Assembly: GCA_031554215.1 (NCBI GenBank)
Contig: JAVBKF010000150.1
Location: forward strand, 1 to 19,945
Direction of reading: 5' to 3'
Source: JAVBKE01 sp031554215
GTDB taxonomy: Bacteria > Bacillota > Bacilli > JARBTR01
Length of the DNA stretch: 19,945 nt
Shown: in pieces, positions 7,551-14,896 of the stretch
Layout of the letters: each line of letters starts with the position of its first letter
Position numbering within the stretch: position 1 is the stretch's first letter
Position numbers and translations under genes: made by a program
The notes under the pieces: model-generated
Databases searched by the model: none
What the model was told of the DNA's origin: nothing
The model's input: only the letters and a program-made list of their open reading frames with translations

Positions 7551-7602
7551 AACACTTAAAACGAATTCCGGTAAAAGTCTCACCCTTTTTGCTCAAAATG
7601 CC

Positions 7603-8643
7603 TTATGTCTTTCTAATCAGTAAGTAAACAAAGTATGGTGCACCAATGAGAGCAACCATAATCCCTGCAGGCACCTCGATTGGTTGAAACAAATGCGTAC
7701 CGATCGTATCAGCAAACAGGAGCAACAATCCACCGATTAGCGTGGCAACTGGAATCACTAGCTGATGTCTACCGCCGACAAGTGCTTTTGCTAAATGCGG
7801 ACCAATCAAACCGATGAAAGCAATCCCACCAGCAACCGAAACAGCAGCACCAGCAAGCGCCACTGCCATGATCAGGAGTACAATCTGTTCACGCCGTACA
7901 GACATCCCCACCCCGATAATCGAAGGTCGCTCCAAACTTAATAAATTCAGCGTGTTCGCCTTGTACATAGCAAATGGAACAAGAACAAGTAGCCACGGCA
8001 ACAATGCCCACACATAAGGCCAATCATTTCCCCAAATATCACCAGATAGCCACTTCGTAATAAAATCCACTTTAAATGGGTCAGCCGATGAAATCAGGAC
8101 AACCATAGCACTTGATAACGCTAAAGAGAAGCCAATTCCCGTGAGCACTAGCCTTGTCGAATCAACACCAACATTCCGTTGATACGAGAACAAGTAAATA
8201 AGACCCGCAGTGAGCAATGCACCAACAAACGCAACCAAAGGCAACATGAAGGCAAATGATCCACTATCAATTGGCGCAAACAAAAAGAATACCGTGACAG
8301 CAAGTCCAGCACCTGAGTTAATCCCAATTATCCCGGGTTCCGCCATATCATTTCGTGTCAGCGCTTGTAAAATCGTGCCAGATAATGCAAGTGCCATGCC
8401 TGCGAGTAACGTAATAAATATCCGTGGCAAGCGAATTGAAAACAAGATGAAGTCTTCCTTTGGCGTTCCCTCTCCCATTAATGTTGGAATTAACCGGTCA
8501 TAACCAAGCGGTGCAGCGCCAATGCCAAGGCTGACAACAATCGTGCCACCAATGAGCACAATCAATAGCAGCAAAATTAGATAAAATCTTCTTCGTGCCG
8601 CTGGCTCCATGAGTGTTCTTTTTTCTAGCGGGTTCTTTTTCAT
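7603..8643 (-). CDS. fhuG: Iron-siderophore ABC transporter permease, FecCD family (second permease)
   Basis: This 346-residue membrane protein forms half of the siderophore channel. After a basic cytoplasmic N-terminus (MKKNPLEKRTLMEPAARRR) comes a first helix at about 20-43, then the FecCD signature FSIRLPRIFITLLAGMALALSGTILQ and NDMAEPGIIGINSGAG. The conserved ATPase-coupling loop GGIAFIGLIGPHLAK follows, and IGTHLFQPIEVPAGI lies near the end. Some nine or ten hydrophobic segments are present, as usual. The ATG at 8643 overlaps the stop of the preceding permease by 4 nt, and a G-rich Shine-Dalgarno lies about 12 nt upstream. It is the last gene of the fhu operon. The symbol follows the FhuD-like binding protein; FecD- or FeuC-type naming would be equally defensible. 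Confidence 0.88.
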   Translation of the reverse strand: MKKNPLEKRTLMEPAARRRFYLILLLLIVLIGGTIVVSLGIGAAPLGYDRLIPTLMGEGTPKEDFILFSIRLPRIFITLLAGMALALSGTILQALTRNDMAEPGIIGINSGAGLAVTVFFLFAPIDSGSFAFMLPLVAFVGALLTAGLIYLFSYQRNVGVDSTRLVLTGIGFSLALSSAMVVLISSADPFKVDFITKWLSGDIWGNDWPYVWALLPWLLVLVPFAMYKANTLNLLSLERPSIIGVGMSVRREQIVLLIMAVALAGAAVSVAGGIAFIGLIGPHLAKALVGGRHQLVIPVATLIGGLLLLFADTIGTHLFQPIEVPAGIMVALIGAPYFVYLLIRKT

Positions 8644-9635
8644 GTGTACGTCTTCCCCCCTCGATTAACAATTAACAAGAAAATGGGAAGTCCGAGTACT
8701 GAAACAACTGCTACAAGAGGCGTTTCATATGGTGCATTAAGCGTTCTCGCCACGGTATCAGCAAATAGTAGAAAAGTTGCACCAATGAATGCAGAAATCG
8801 GGATGATATAGCGGTAATCGGTCCCAACAATCGCCCGGACAATATGGGGAATCATCAGGCCAACAAAAGCAATATTCCCCGCGAGTGCCACTGCTGCGCC
8901 CGCTAAAAGAACAACAACAACAAACAGAATCCCCTTCACGAGTGTCGTCTGTTGCCCAAGTCCAACTGCTACTTCCTCGTTGAGGCTGAGAAGCGTCAAC
9001 TGTTTAGACAAAAGACACGCGACCAGAATAGCGATGATAATCACCGGGGCAATCACACGTAATTGACTCCAACTTGCACCAACGAGGCCACCTGCTGTCC
9101 ATTGTGAAATATCCTGTGATACTTGATAATAAATACCAACAAATTGACCAATCGCAAAGAGAAACGCAGAAACTGCTGCCCCTGCCAAAACAATACGAAA
9201 TGGCGCAAAACCGCCCTTCTTTAAGGAGGCAATCCCAAATACCATCCCTGCACCAATCGCAGCACCGATGAAACAAGCGATCATGATCATAAAAGTATCC
9301 GCTTTCGGGAATAACGCCAATACGACTGCTAGCGCGGCGCTAGAACCAGCTGTTAAACCTAGTAACCCCGGGTCTGCCAGTGGGTTTCTGGTCAGTCCCT
9401 GCATGATCGCACCAGAAACTGCCAGTGCAGCACCAACAAAGATAGCCGCAACTTCTCGCGGCAAGCGAATCTCTCGGATGACCAAAATATCCTCATTTGT
9501 TTTAGTAGAAAATATTGACGCCCACACATCATAAACCGAAACATCCTTAGCACCAAACATGATTGATACTGCAAACATGACCACAAATAGGACAATCACA
9601 AGGGCAAACTTATAAGTAAAAGAAAACTTCTGCAC
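8640..9635 (-). CDS. fhuB: Iron-siderophore ABC transporter permease, FecCD family (first permease)
   Basis: This 331-residue permease pairs with the downstream one to make the siderophore channel. A first helix lies at about 9-29, then the family motif REIRLPREVAAIFVGAALAV and NPLADPGLLGLTAG. The coupling loop GNIAFVGLMIPHIVRAIVG is well conserved, and the end shows DTVARTLNAPYETPL. The start is a GTG at 9635, placed just before the first helix. Its ribosome binding site is weak (AGAAG, about 10 nt upstream), which may keep permease levels low relative to the binding protein. It is separated from fhuD by 123 nt containing a strong hairpin and overlaps fhuG by 4 nt. Confidence 0.88.
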   Translation of the reverse strand: MQKFSFTYKFALVIVLFVVMFAVSIMFGAKDVSVYDVWASIFSTKTNEDILVIREIRLPREVAAIFVGAALAVSGAIMQGLTRNPLADPGLLGLTAGSSAALAVVLALFPKADTFMIMIACFIGAAIGAGMVFGIASLKKGGFAPFRIVLAGAAVSAFLFAIGQFVGIYYQVSQDISQWTAGGLVGASWSQLRVIAPVIIIAILVACLLSKQLTLLSLNEEVAVGLGQQTTLVKGILFVVVVLLAGAAVALAGNIAFVGLMIPHIVRAIVGTDYRYIIPISAFIGATFLLFADTVARTLNAPYETPLVAVVSVLGLPIFLLIVNRGGKTYT

Positions 9636-9673
9636 TCAACCAACTTCTTTTCAGAAAAAATTTTTATAAACAA

Positions 9674-9711
9674 GCAGAAGGACACCACGTAAGTGGTGCC
9701 TTATGAACTGC
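9674..9711 (-). terminator. Hairpin between fhuD and fhuB, attenuator-like
   Basis: CACCAC (9683-9688) and GTGGTG (9693-9698) form the core around a 4-nt loop. AAGG/CCTT extend it past a one-base bulge, and GCAG/CTGC close it after an internal loop. On the minus strand the sequence after it is T-rich (TTGTTTATAAAAATTTTTT). Partial termination or RNA processing here would favour fhuD over the permease genes. Confidence 0.6.
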
Positions 9712-9758
9712 AATAAGCCAAATAGAACCCGAGCCGCTTCAGAGAGCAGTCATCACAT

Positions 9759-10682
9759 TTATTCGCCCAAGAAAAATGCTTTAAATGTCCCCAGTTCATA
9801 TTCCAGCGTTCTAGGATCATTGAAAAATACTTTTTTTGCATCGACCTTCAGGACATGATCATCCTGCACTGCTGGCGTATTCTTGTATGTCTCCGTCTCC
9901 ATGAATGAACTATCATAATCAGAATTCATACTGAGAATCACATAGTCTCCCATGTATTCGGGCATGACCTCAGACGAAACTGCGAAGTATCCGTCCTTCT
10001 CAGTTGCCTCTTGCACCGTAGCCGGCATCTGAAGACCCATTTCTTGATAAAGCACATCAGTTCCACGCGCCCAACCGTCTCCATATAAATAAAGCTGCTT
10101 ATCGGCATTTTCAAACACCGATACAGTTGCATCCTCGCCAATTTCCGCGCGAACCTCTTCACCTGTCGCTTTGGCTTCAGCTTGGAACTCTTCAGCCCAC
10201 TTTGTTGCCTCATCTTCCTTACCAAGTAACTGTCCAATCTCAATATGCTGTTCAATATAATCTAGTTTACCATATGTATAGGTAACCGTTGGCGCAATTT
10301 CCTGTAATTTATCAATATTTTTCATGTTAGAAAGTCCAATAATCAAATCAGGCTCGAGCGCAACAATCTCTTCAAGGTCATCCTCCGTCACAACTGGCAC
10401 ATCTTTCAGTTCAGCCTCAAAATGAGGATTTGCCTTCGCATACTGATCAACACCAACAATATCAACACCAAGCGACAACACGTTACCAGCATACATTCCT
10501 AGCACAACAACCCGTTCAGGATTAGCTGGAACTTCAACCGGACCCGTTTCCGACTGATATGGTATCATGTCTTTCTCACCGCTCGATTCCTCCTTATCTG
10601 CCGTTCCTGCATCCTTACTACAACCAGCTACAAAAACAGCCAACACGAGTACCAATGGTAATAAAAGCTTTGCAATCTTCAC
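9759..10682 (-). CDS. fhuD: Iron-siderophore binding lipoprotein, FhuD-like
   Basis: This membrane-anchored protein captures ferric siderophore outside the cell and delivers it to the two FecCD permeases. I chose the GTG at 10682 (307 residues) because GGAGGG lies 8 nt upstream and it gives a clean lipoprotein signal MKIAKLLLPLVLVLAVFVAGC with Cys21. The longer frame with two ATG codons at its start begins inside that ribosome binding site region. The mature part has the two-lobe PeripBP_2 fold: VPANPERVVVLGMYAGNVLSLG, then EEIVALEPDLIIGLS, APTVTYTYGKLDYIEQ, and YLYGDGWARGTDVLYQEMGL. The last two segments resemble the Bacillus ferrichrome-binding FhuD, so a hydroxamate siderophore is the best guess, not proven. 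No siderophore biosynthesis genes are nearby, which fits use of foreign siderophores. Confidence 0.87.
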   Translation of the reverse strand: MKIAKLLLPLVLVLAVFVAGCSKDAGTADKEESSGEKDMIPYQSETGPVEVPANPERVVVLGMYAGNVLSLGVDIVGVDQYAKANPHFEAELKDVPVVTEDDLEEIVALEPDLIIGLSNMKNIDKLQEIAPTVTYTYGKLDYIEQHIEIGQLLGKEDEATKWAEEFQAEAKATGEEVRAEIGEDATVSVFENADKQLYLYGDGWARGTDVLYQEMGLQMPATVQEATEKDGYFAVSSEVMPEYMGDYVILSMNSDYDSSFMETETYKNTPAVQDDHVLKVDAKKVFFNDPRTLEYELGTFKAFFLGE

Positions 10683-10862
10683 GTTCAAATCCCTCCACAT
10701 CAATTGTCTATGATAAAACCACTTCAGTTAATCTTCTACAAATACCTTGCGAATCGTATTTAAAAGTAAAAAACAAGCCTTGGCAAAATAGATTAAGCAG
10801 GATTTAGATATAAACGATCATTACATATCAGAACAAGTAATCTCTCAAATAATAATGGCATT

Positions 10863-10892
10863 TAAAAAAAATAGTGTAAAATAGATTTACAC
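10863..10892 (-). terminator. AT-rich terminator-like hairpin between fhuC and fhuD
   Basis: GTGTAAA (10874-10880) pairs with TTTACAC (10886-10892) around a 5-nt loop, and on the minus strand it is followed at once by TATTTTTTTT. The stem is short and AT-rich, so termination is probably partial. It lies about 90 nt after the fhuC stop. The 180 nt between it and fhuD could hold a second promoter (TTGTTC, 17 bp, then TTATAT on the minus strand), but without a clear Fur box. Confidence 0.5.
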
Positions 10893-10980
10893 ATAAGCGA
10901 ATGCCACTACTCAATGGAACCTTAACGGAAAGGTCAAATTGCCCCCCATCACAACACTGGCCCATGTTCACGAAGGGGCA

Positions 10981-11772
10981 CTACTTGTCTCGAAACAAGC
11001 TATATGAAATACAGACAGGCCTCATTGTACATGGATCACACCCTATTTGCGCTTCAATATCAAAGACCTCTCGCAATACCTTAGATGTTACCACATGATT
11101 GCTGTCACCAGTGGCAACCACCTTACCTTCGCGGAGTGCAATCATATAATCTGTAAACCGTGCAGCCTGATTAATATCATGGAGCACCATTACAATTGTA
11201 CGACCCTGTTCACGATTCAATTTCTGAAGCAATTCAAGTACTTCCAACTGATGCGCAATATCTAGATAAGTCGTTGGTTCATCAAGAAAAATAATCTCCG
11301 TGTCTTGCGCTAACGCCATCGCAATCCATACACGTTGCCTTTGTCCGCCAGAAAGCGAATCAACCAAACAATGTCTATAACTCTGTGTGCCCGTCACTTC
11401 TAGTGCCCAGTCAATTTTTTCTAAATCTAATTTACTCAAGTTGCCGAACCCTTTTTGATAAGGAAACCGGCCATATGAGACAAGCTCTACCACGGTTAGT
11501 CCATTGACCTGCTCAGGCGTCTGTGGCAAAATAGCCATTTTGCGAGCAATTGCTTTCGTTTTCTCTTTAGAAATATCAGTGCCATCCAGTAAGACAACCC
11601 CATGTTGATGAGGAATAATTCTTGTCATCGCTTTCAATAAAGTAGACTTTCCACAACCATTAGCACCAATAATTGTTGTGATTTTCTTATCGGGAATTGT
11701 AATATTGACATGATCGACAACGACCTTATCCCCATAACAAATTTGTAAGTTCTCCGTTTGTAAGCGCGACAT
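10981..11772 (-). CDS. fhuC: Iron-siderophore ABC transporter ATP-binding protein, FhuC/FecE type
   Basis: This 263-residue ATPase powers uptake through the FhuB-FhuG channel. It shows Walker A GANGCGKST at 36-44, Q-loop region MAILPQTPEQVNGLTVVELV, the FhuC-type segment YGRFPYQ, signature LSGGQRQRVWIAMALAQ, Walker B IIFLDEPTTYLD and switch His in MVLHDINQAARF. The C-terminus CDPCTMRPVCISY is typical of Gram-positive siderophore ATPases. The ATG at 11772 has GGGAGA 4-5 nt upstream. It is the first gene of the operon, behind a promoter with a Fur box at 11898-11947. The 298-nt gap to fhuD (11 short of a normal operon spacing by far) contains a weak terminator. All motifs are intact. Confidence 0.92.
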   Translation of the reverse strand: MSRLQTENLQICYGDKVVVDHVNITIPDKKITTIIGANGCGKSTLLKAMTRIIPHQHGVVLLDGTDISKEKTKAIARKMAILPQTPEQVNGLTVVELVSYGRFPYQKGFGNLSKLDLEKIDWALEVTGTQSYRHCLVDSLSGGQRQRVWIAMALAQDTEIIFLDEPTTYLDIAHQLEVLELLQKLNREQGRTIVMVLHDINQAARFTDYMIALREGKVVATGDSNHVVTSKVLREVFDIEAQIGCDPCTMRPVCISYSLFRDK

Positions 11773-11897
11773 GGTTTCTCCCTATCCTAGTAAAATGTTC
11801 AGCCCTCTAGCAATATGCCCAAAAACTGTTTAAACTGAGCAAAATAAATAAATTACAACAACTTGGCTCATTCAAAAATAACGTTTATTCTTTTTAG

Positions 11898-11912
11898 TGA
11901 TAATGATTCTCA
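11898..11912 (-). promoter_or_regulatory. Fur box controlling the fhu operon
   Basis: TGATAATGATTCTCA matches the 7-1-7 Fur consensus TGATAATNATTATCA at all positions but one. It starts 6 bp downstream of the -10 box, over the expected transcription start, an ideal position for repression when iron is plentiful. A related AATGATAA sequence overlaps the -10 box and may extend the site. Confidence 0.85.
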
Positions 11913-11918
11913 ATTGCA

Positions 11919-11947
11919 ATGATAACTGTTGCAACAAACAATGTCAA
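11919..11947 (-). promoter_or_regulatory. Sigma-A promoter of the fhu operon
   Basis: On the minus strand TTGACA (11947-11942) lies 17 bp upstream of TATCAT (11924-11919). It drives fhuC and the genes after it, with an untranslated leader of about 140 nt. Confidence 0.75.
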
Positions 11948-12115
11948 TAAACAATTTTGTGACAAAACTGTTACAAACCGTGATTATTCGTGGATTCTCT
12001 CTTTTCGCCAAACAGTCCAAAACAACATCAATCAACAGACACTGTACAATAACAGTCGTATTCAGAAATATAGAAAACGTCATAGCCTAGCAAAAAAGAA
12101 ATGATCACTACTAAT

Positions 12116-12161
12116 AATTCAGTCGTAATCTGACAAATTTGAAAGTCAGGAGTTACGAATT
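12116..12161. repeat. Interrupted inverted repeat in the glmM-fhuC gap
   Basis: AATTC (12116-12120), GTAA (12125-12128) and CTGAC (12130-12134) pair with GTCAG (12145-12149), TTAC (12153-12156) and GAATT (12157-12161). A T-rich run lies about 15 nt beyond the stem on the minus strand. It could be a second weak terminator for glmM or an unrelated remnant. Confidence 0.35.
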
Positions 12162-12201
12162 CAAATCATTAGGATTCATTTCTTTTCACACCAAAGCATT
12201 T

Positions 12202-12223
12202 TTTCCGCTAATAAAAGCGAAAA
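12202..12223 (-). terminator. Possible glmM terminator stem-loop
   Basis: On the minus strand UUUUCGC pairs with GCGGAAA (7 bp, one G-U pair) around an 8-nt loop, 28 nt after the glmM stop codon. It lacks a U-tract, so its role as a terminator is uncertain. Confidence 0.35.
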
Positions 12224-12250
12224 CTAGCTGCTATCATTTCACGAACAGTA

Positions 12251-13600
12251 CTACTTAGTCAATCCCATTTCCGTTTCAACGACAGCAACAATACGGCTCA
12301 CATACTCATGACACAGCATTGTATCCTTCGCCTCCACCATTACCCGCACAAGCGGCTCAGTGCCAGATGGTCTTACAAGTACACGCCCATCCCCGTTCAT
12401 TTCAGCTTCAACTTCGGCTATCACAGCAGCAACCAACTTATTTTCGGTTACATGATGCTTATCAGATACAGGTACATTAACTAATTTTTGTGGAAAAATT
12501 GGCATCTCTCCAGCAAGCTCTGACAATTTCTTTTTTGACTTCTGCATAATATTAATCAATTGTAATCCGCTCAGCATACCGTCTCCCGTTGTCACATGAT
12601 CAAGAAAAATAATATGTCCTGACTGCTCTCCGCCAAGATTATAGCCACTATGTCTCATTTCTTCAACAACATAACGATCACCTACAGCAGTTGCCTGGCT
12701 TAGCACACCAATTTTTTCAAGCTGCTTATAGAAACCTAAATTACTCATCACCGTTGAAACGACAGTCCCCTGTTTGAGTGTGCCTTGCTTGTGCATATAT
12801 TTCGCACATATGTACATAATTTGATCGCCATCCACAATCGCACCATTCTCATCTACCGCAATCATTCGGTCCGCATCGCCGTCAAAGGCAAGACCAATAT
12901 CAGCGCCCTTTTCCTTAACAAAAGCGGCCAATGTCTCAGGGTGGGTAGAACCAACGCCGCGATTAATATTAGTGCCATCAGGCGTATCACCGATCGCTGA
13001 AACCGTTGCTTCTAAATCAGCAAACAGATAAGTAGCCAGTGACGATGCAGCTCCATGCGCACAATCCAGTGCAACATGAACACCAGAGAAATCAGCATCG
13101 ACAGTCTGCTTCAGATAGGCCAAATACTTTCGTCCCCCCTCAAAATAATCAGTGACTGTACCTAGATTTTCATTAATCGGACGTGGCAATCCATCCTCAT
13201 CCATATCCAAATATCGTTCAATCTCATCCTCCTGCTCATCAGTCAACTTAAATCCATCAGTGCCAAAAAACTTAATGCCATTATCTCCAAATGGATTATG
13301 GGAAGCGGAAATCATAATACCACAATCAGCAGCCATCACCCTTGTCAAATAAGCAACACCTGGTGTTGAAATCACGCCGAGTTTCATCACATCTGCGCCA
13401 GTCGACATTAGACCTGAAACGAGTGCTGCCTCAAGCATACCGCCTGAAATCCTCGTATCTCTACCAATGAGTACAGTGGCCTTTTCCGAAGCCTTGGTTA
13501 ACACATACCCACCAAAACGTCCTAATTTATAAGCTAATTCAGGTGTCAAATCCTTATTTGCTACACCGCGTACACCGTCAGTACCAAAATAATTACCCAT
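12251..13600 (-). CDS. glmM: Phosphoglucosamine mutase GlmM
   Basis: GlmM interconverts glucosamine-6-phosphate and glucosamine-1-phosphate in the cytosol, feeding UDP-N-acetylglucosamine and hence peptidoglycan and wall polymers. The 449-residue protein starts at the ATG at 13600, with GGGGA about 6 nt upstream, and opens with the family signature MGNYFGTDGVRG. The active-site phosphoserine is S100 in ISASHNP, the magnesium-binding loop is DGDADRMI, the sugar-binding loop is GGEQSGHI, and the phosphate-binding loop near the end is RPSGTEPLVRVMVE. All are intact and the length is normal. It is third in the cdaA-cdaR-glmM operon, 75 nt after cdaR. In related bacteria GlmM binds CdaA and lowers cyclic di-AMP synthesis, linking wall precursor supply to the second messenger. 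Confidence 0.97.
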   Translation of the reverse strand: MGNYFGTDGVRGVANKDLTPELAYKLGRFGGYVLTKASEKATVLIGRDTRISGGMLEAALVSGLMSTGADVMKLGVISTPGVAYLTRVMAADCGIMISASHNPFGDNGIKFFGTDGFKLTDEQEDEIERYLDMDEDGLPRPINENLGTVTDYFEGGRKYLAYLKQTVDADFSGVHVALDCAHGAASSLATYLFADLEATVSAIGDTPDGTNINRGVGSTHPETLAAFVKEKGADIGLAFDGDADRMIAVDENGAIVDGDQIMYICAKYMHKQGTLKQGTVVSTVMSNLGFYKQLEKIGVLSQATAVGDRYVVEEMRHSGYNLGGEQSGHIIFLDHVTTGDGMLSGLQLINIMQKSKKKLSELAGEMPIFPQKLVNVPVSDKHHVTENKLVAAVIAEVEAEMNGDGRVLVRPSGTEPLVRVMVEAKDTMLCHEYVSRIVAVVETEMGLTK

Positions 13601-13675
13601 AATCAATCCCCACTTTTTCCAATAGCGCCCTAAAACGAAACGTTATTTATTATTTTGTTATCCAAAAAACGAAGG

Positions 13676-14896
13676 CTAACCAATCTCTTCTATTAATACA
13701 CTAATACTCTTCTTTGGTAACTCTACTGCAATGTTTTCTGGACCGGTGGCATCAAGTGTCACAGTCTGACTACCACTTGTTACATTCGATGCATCAAAAC
13801 TGACACTGAAATTACTTGGTCGTAGTGTAGCCAAATCTGCTTCTGTGCCGGTCACAACAACTTCGGCTGTCTCCCCCTCTGGGTAAGTAACCTTGTACTT
13901 TGACTCATCCAAATTTAGTGGTTTAATCGGAATACCCGAAATCGTCTTATTGACAACATTTTGGAACCGAACAGTGACAGTCACTCGTTCAGGCGTATAG
14001 CCACGAAGTTTATCAGGCAAATCGAGCTCAACTTCGTATTGCGTTGTCTTATCAAAATCAGAAAGGTTAATCGGAATTTTAATTTCAGTAACCTTGTCCA
14101 AAACGTTTTGATCGCCATAGACAGTTGCCTTGGTCTCACTCATTTCTATCCCTTCATAAACGAGACCGGGCTTTACTTCACCCGAAACAACAGGTGTGAT
14201 CTCAACGACTTTTGAAGGTGGCTTTACTTCTGCAGAAACCTTGACTACACTTGGTGAAATCGAGACATCAAGTGGTTTACCTTCGGCATCGAGTGCAACT
14301 ACTTTGTAATCCTGGCTAAAGTCTTCTGAAACATTCTTTCCCTCAGCTAGCGCAACAACAGAAGTAATCTGCTCCATAACATCTTTCCCGCCAGTGATTT
14401 GGACTTTCGTTTGATCTAATTTAAAATCTGTAAGTTCATAGCCTGCTCGTAGCTTCACATTAGTGAAGTCAGCCTTCACCTCGAAGTCCTTGACAACCTT
14501 TTCCTGCACATTCACCGTAATTGTTTTCGGAACGGGCTCTGCATTCAATTTATCCGAAATATTCAGCAATTCAATTGGAATTTCCTGTTCCCCAATGACA
14601 GGGTCTCTTACCTCAGCAACCGCCTGAAAATCGCGCAACTGCTCAGCCGACACTACCAAGCTCTTTGGTCCACTGACTTTTACACTAACCGTTTCCGGTG
14701 CACCAGTGATCACAAAGTTTTCCGTATCGTAGCGGAGTTCAAGCGGTACATCATCAATCGTCGTACGATCTTGGCTAGAAACAACCCCTCTGGCTGCTCT
14801 GCTTAGTTCAGAATCACTTACCTGAATAAATAAAACAATCGTAATCAATAGAGCGATTAACCGCAATACAATCGGTCGATTTATAAAATGATTCAT
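13676..14896 (-). CDS. cdaR: CdaA regulator CdaR (YbbR-domain protein)
   Basis: CdaR is a membrane-anchored, extracellular protein that modulates the diadenylate cyclase CdaA. The 406 residues start with one membrane helix at about 10-26 (LRLIALLITIVLFIQV) followed by four successive YbbR domains at roughly 47-133, 134-222, 225-310 and 311-404. Each has the pattern of a short first strand, a G/S-rich turn and a closing VxVxV strand. The ATG overlaps the cdaA stop codon by 4 nt, with a GGGGGG ribosome binding site inside the end of cdaA, so the two are translationally coupled. The length is typical for lactic acid bacteria. No catalytic residues are expected. Confidence 0.94.
   Translation of the reverse strand: MNHFINRPIVLRLIALLITIVLFIQVSDSELSRAARGVVSSQDRTTIDDVPLELRYDTENFVITGAPETVSVKVSGPKSLVVSAEQLRDFQAVAEVRDPVIGEQEIPIELLNISDKLNAEPVPKTITVNVQEKVVKDFEVKADFTNVKLRAGYELTDFKLDQTKVQITGGKDVMEQITSVVALAEGKNVSEDFSQDYKVVALDAEGKPLDVSISPSVVKVSAEVKPPSKVVEITPVVSGEVKPGLVYEGIEMSETKATVYGDQNVLDKVTEIKIPINLSDFDKTTQYEVELDLPDKLRGYTPERVTVTVRFQNVVNKTISGIPIKPLNLDESKYKVTYPEGETAEVVVTGTEADLATLRPSNFSVSFDASNVTSGSQTVTLDATGPENIAVELPKKSISVLIEEIG

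Larger units (their letters stand above)
7262..7602. other. Gene-free stretch between fhuG and the opp promoter
   Basis: I see no credible coding frame here: the short open frames lack ribosome binding sites. The stretch holds an 11-bp inverted repeat (7339-7349 with 7477-7487), inner complementary arms (7403-7409 with 7457-7463) and a separate stem-loop (7511-7550), each listed separately. No clear intrinsic terminator with a U-tract follows fhuG. Confidence 0.6.
11773..12250. other. Intergenic stretch between glmM and fhuC
   Basis: There is no convincing gene in these 478 nt. The part next to fhuC is a leader of about 125 nt after the likely transcription start and holds the fhu promoter and Fur box. 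The part next to glmM holds two stem-loops (12116-12161 and 12202-12223). The rest is AT-rich with no pattern I can assign. Confidence 0.6.

Noticed and set aside
10940..10980. TGCCCC/GGGGCA complementarity right after the fhuC stop, considered as a terminator.
   Set aside because: Only 6 bp with a 29-nt loop and no U-tract; the hairpin at 10874-10892 is a better candidate.
11919..12104. A 61-codon plus-strand frame beside the fhu promoter.
   Set aside because: It starts inside the fhu promoter, lacks a ribosome binding site and has low-complexity composition.
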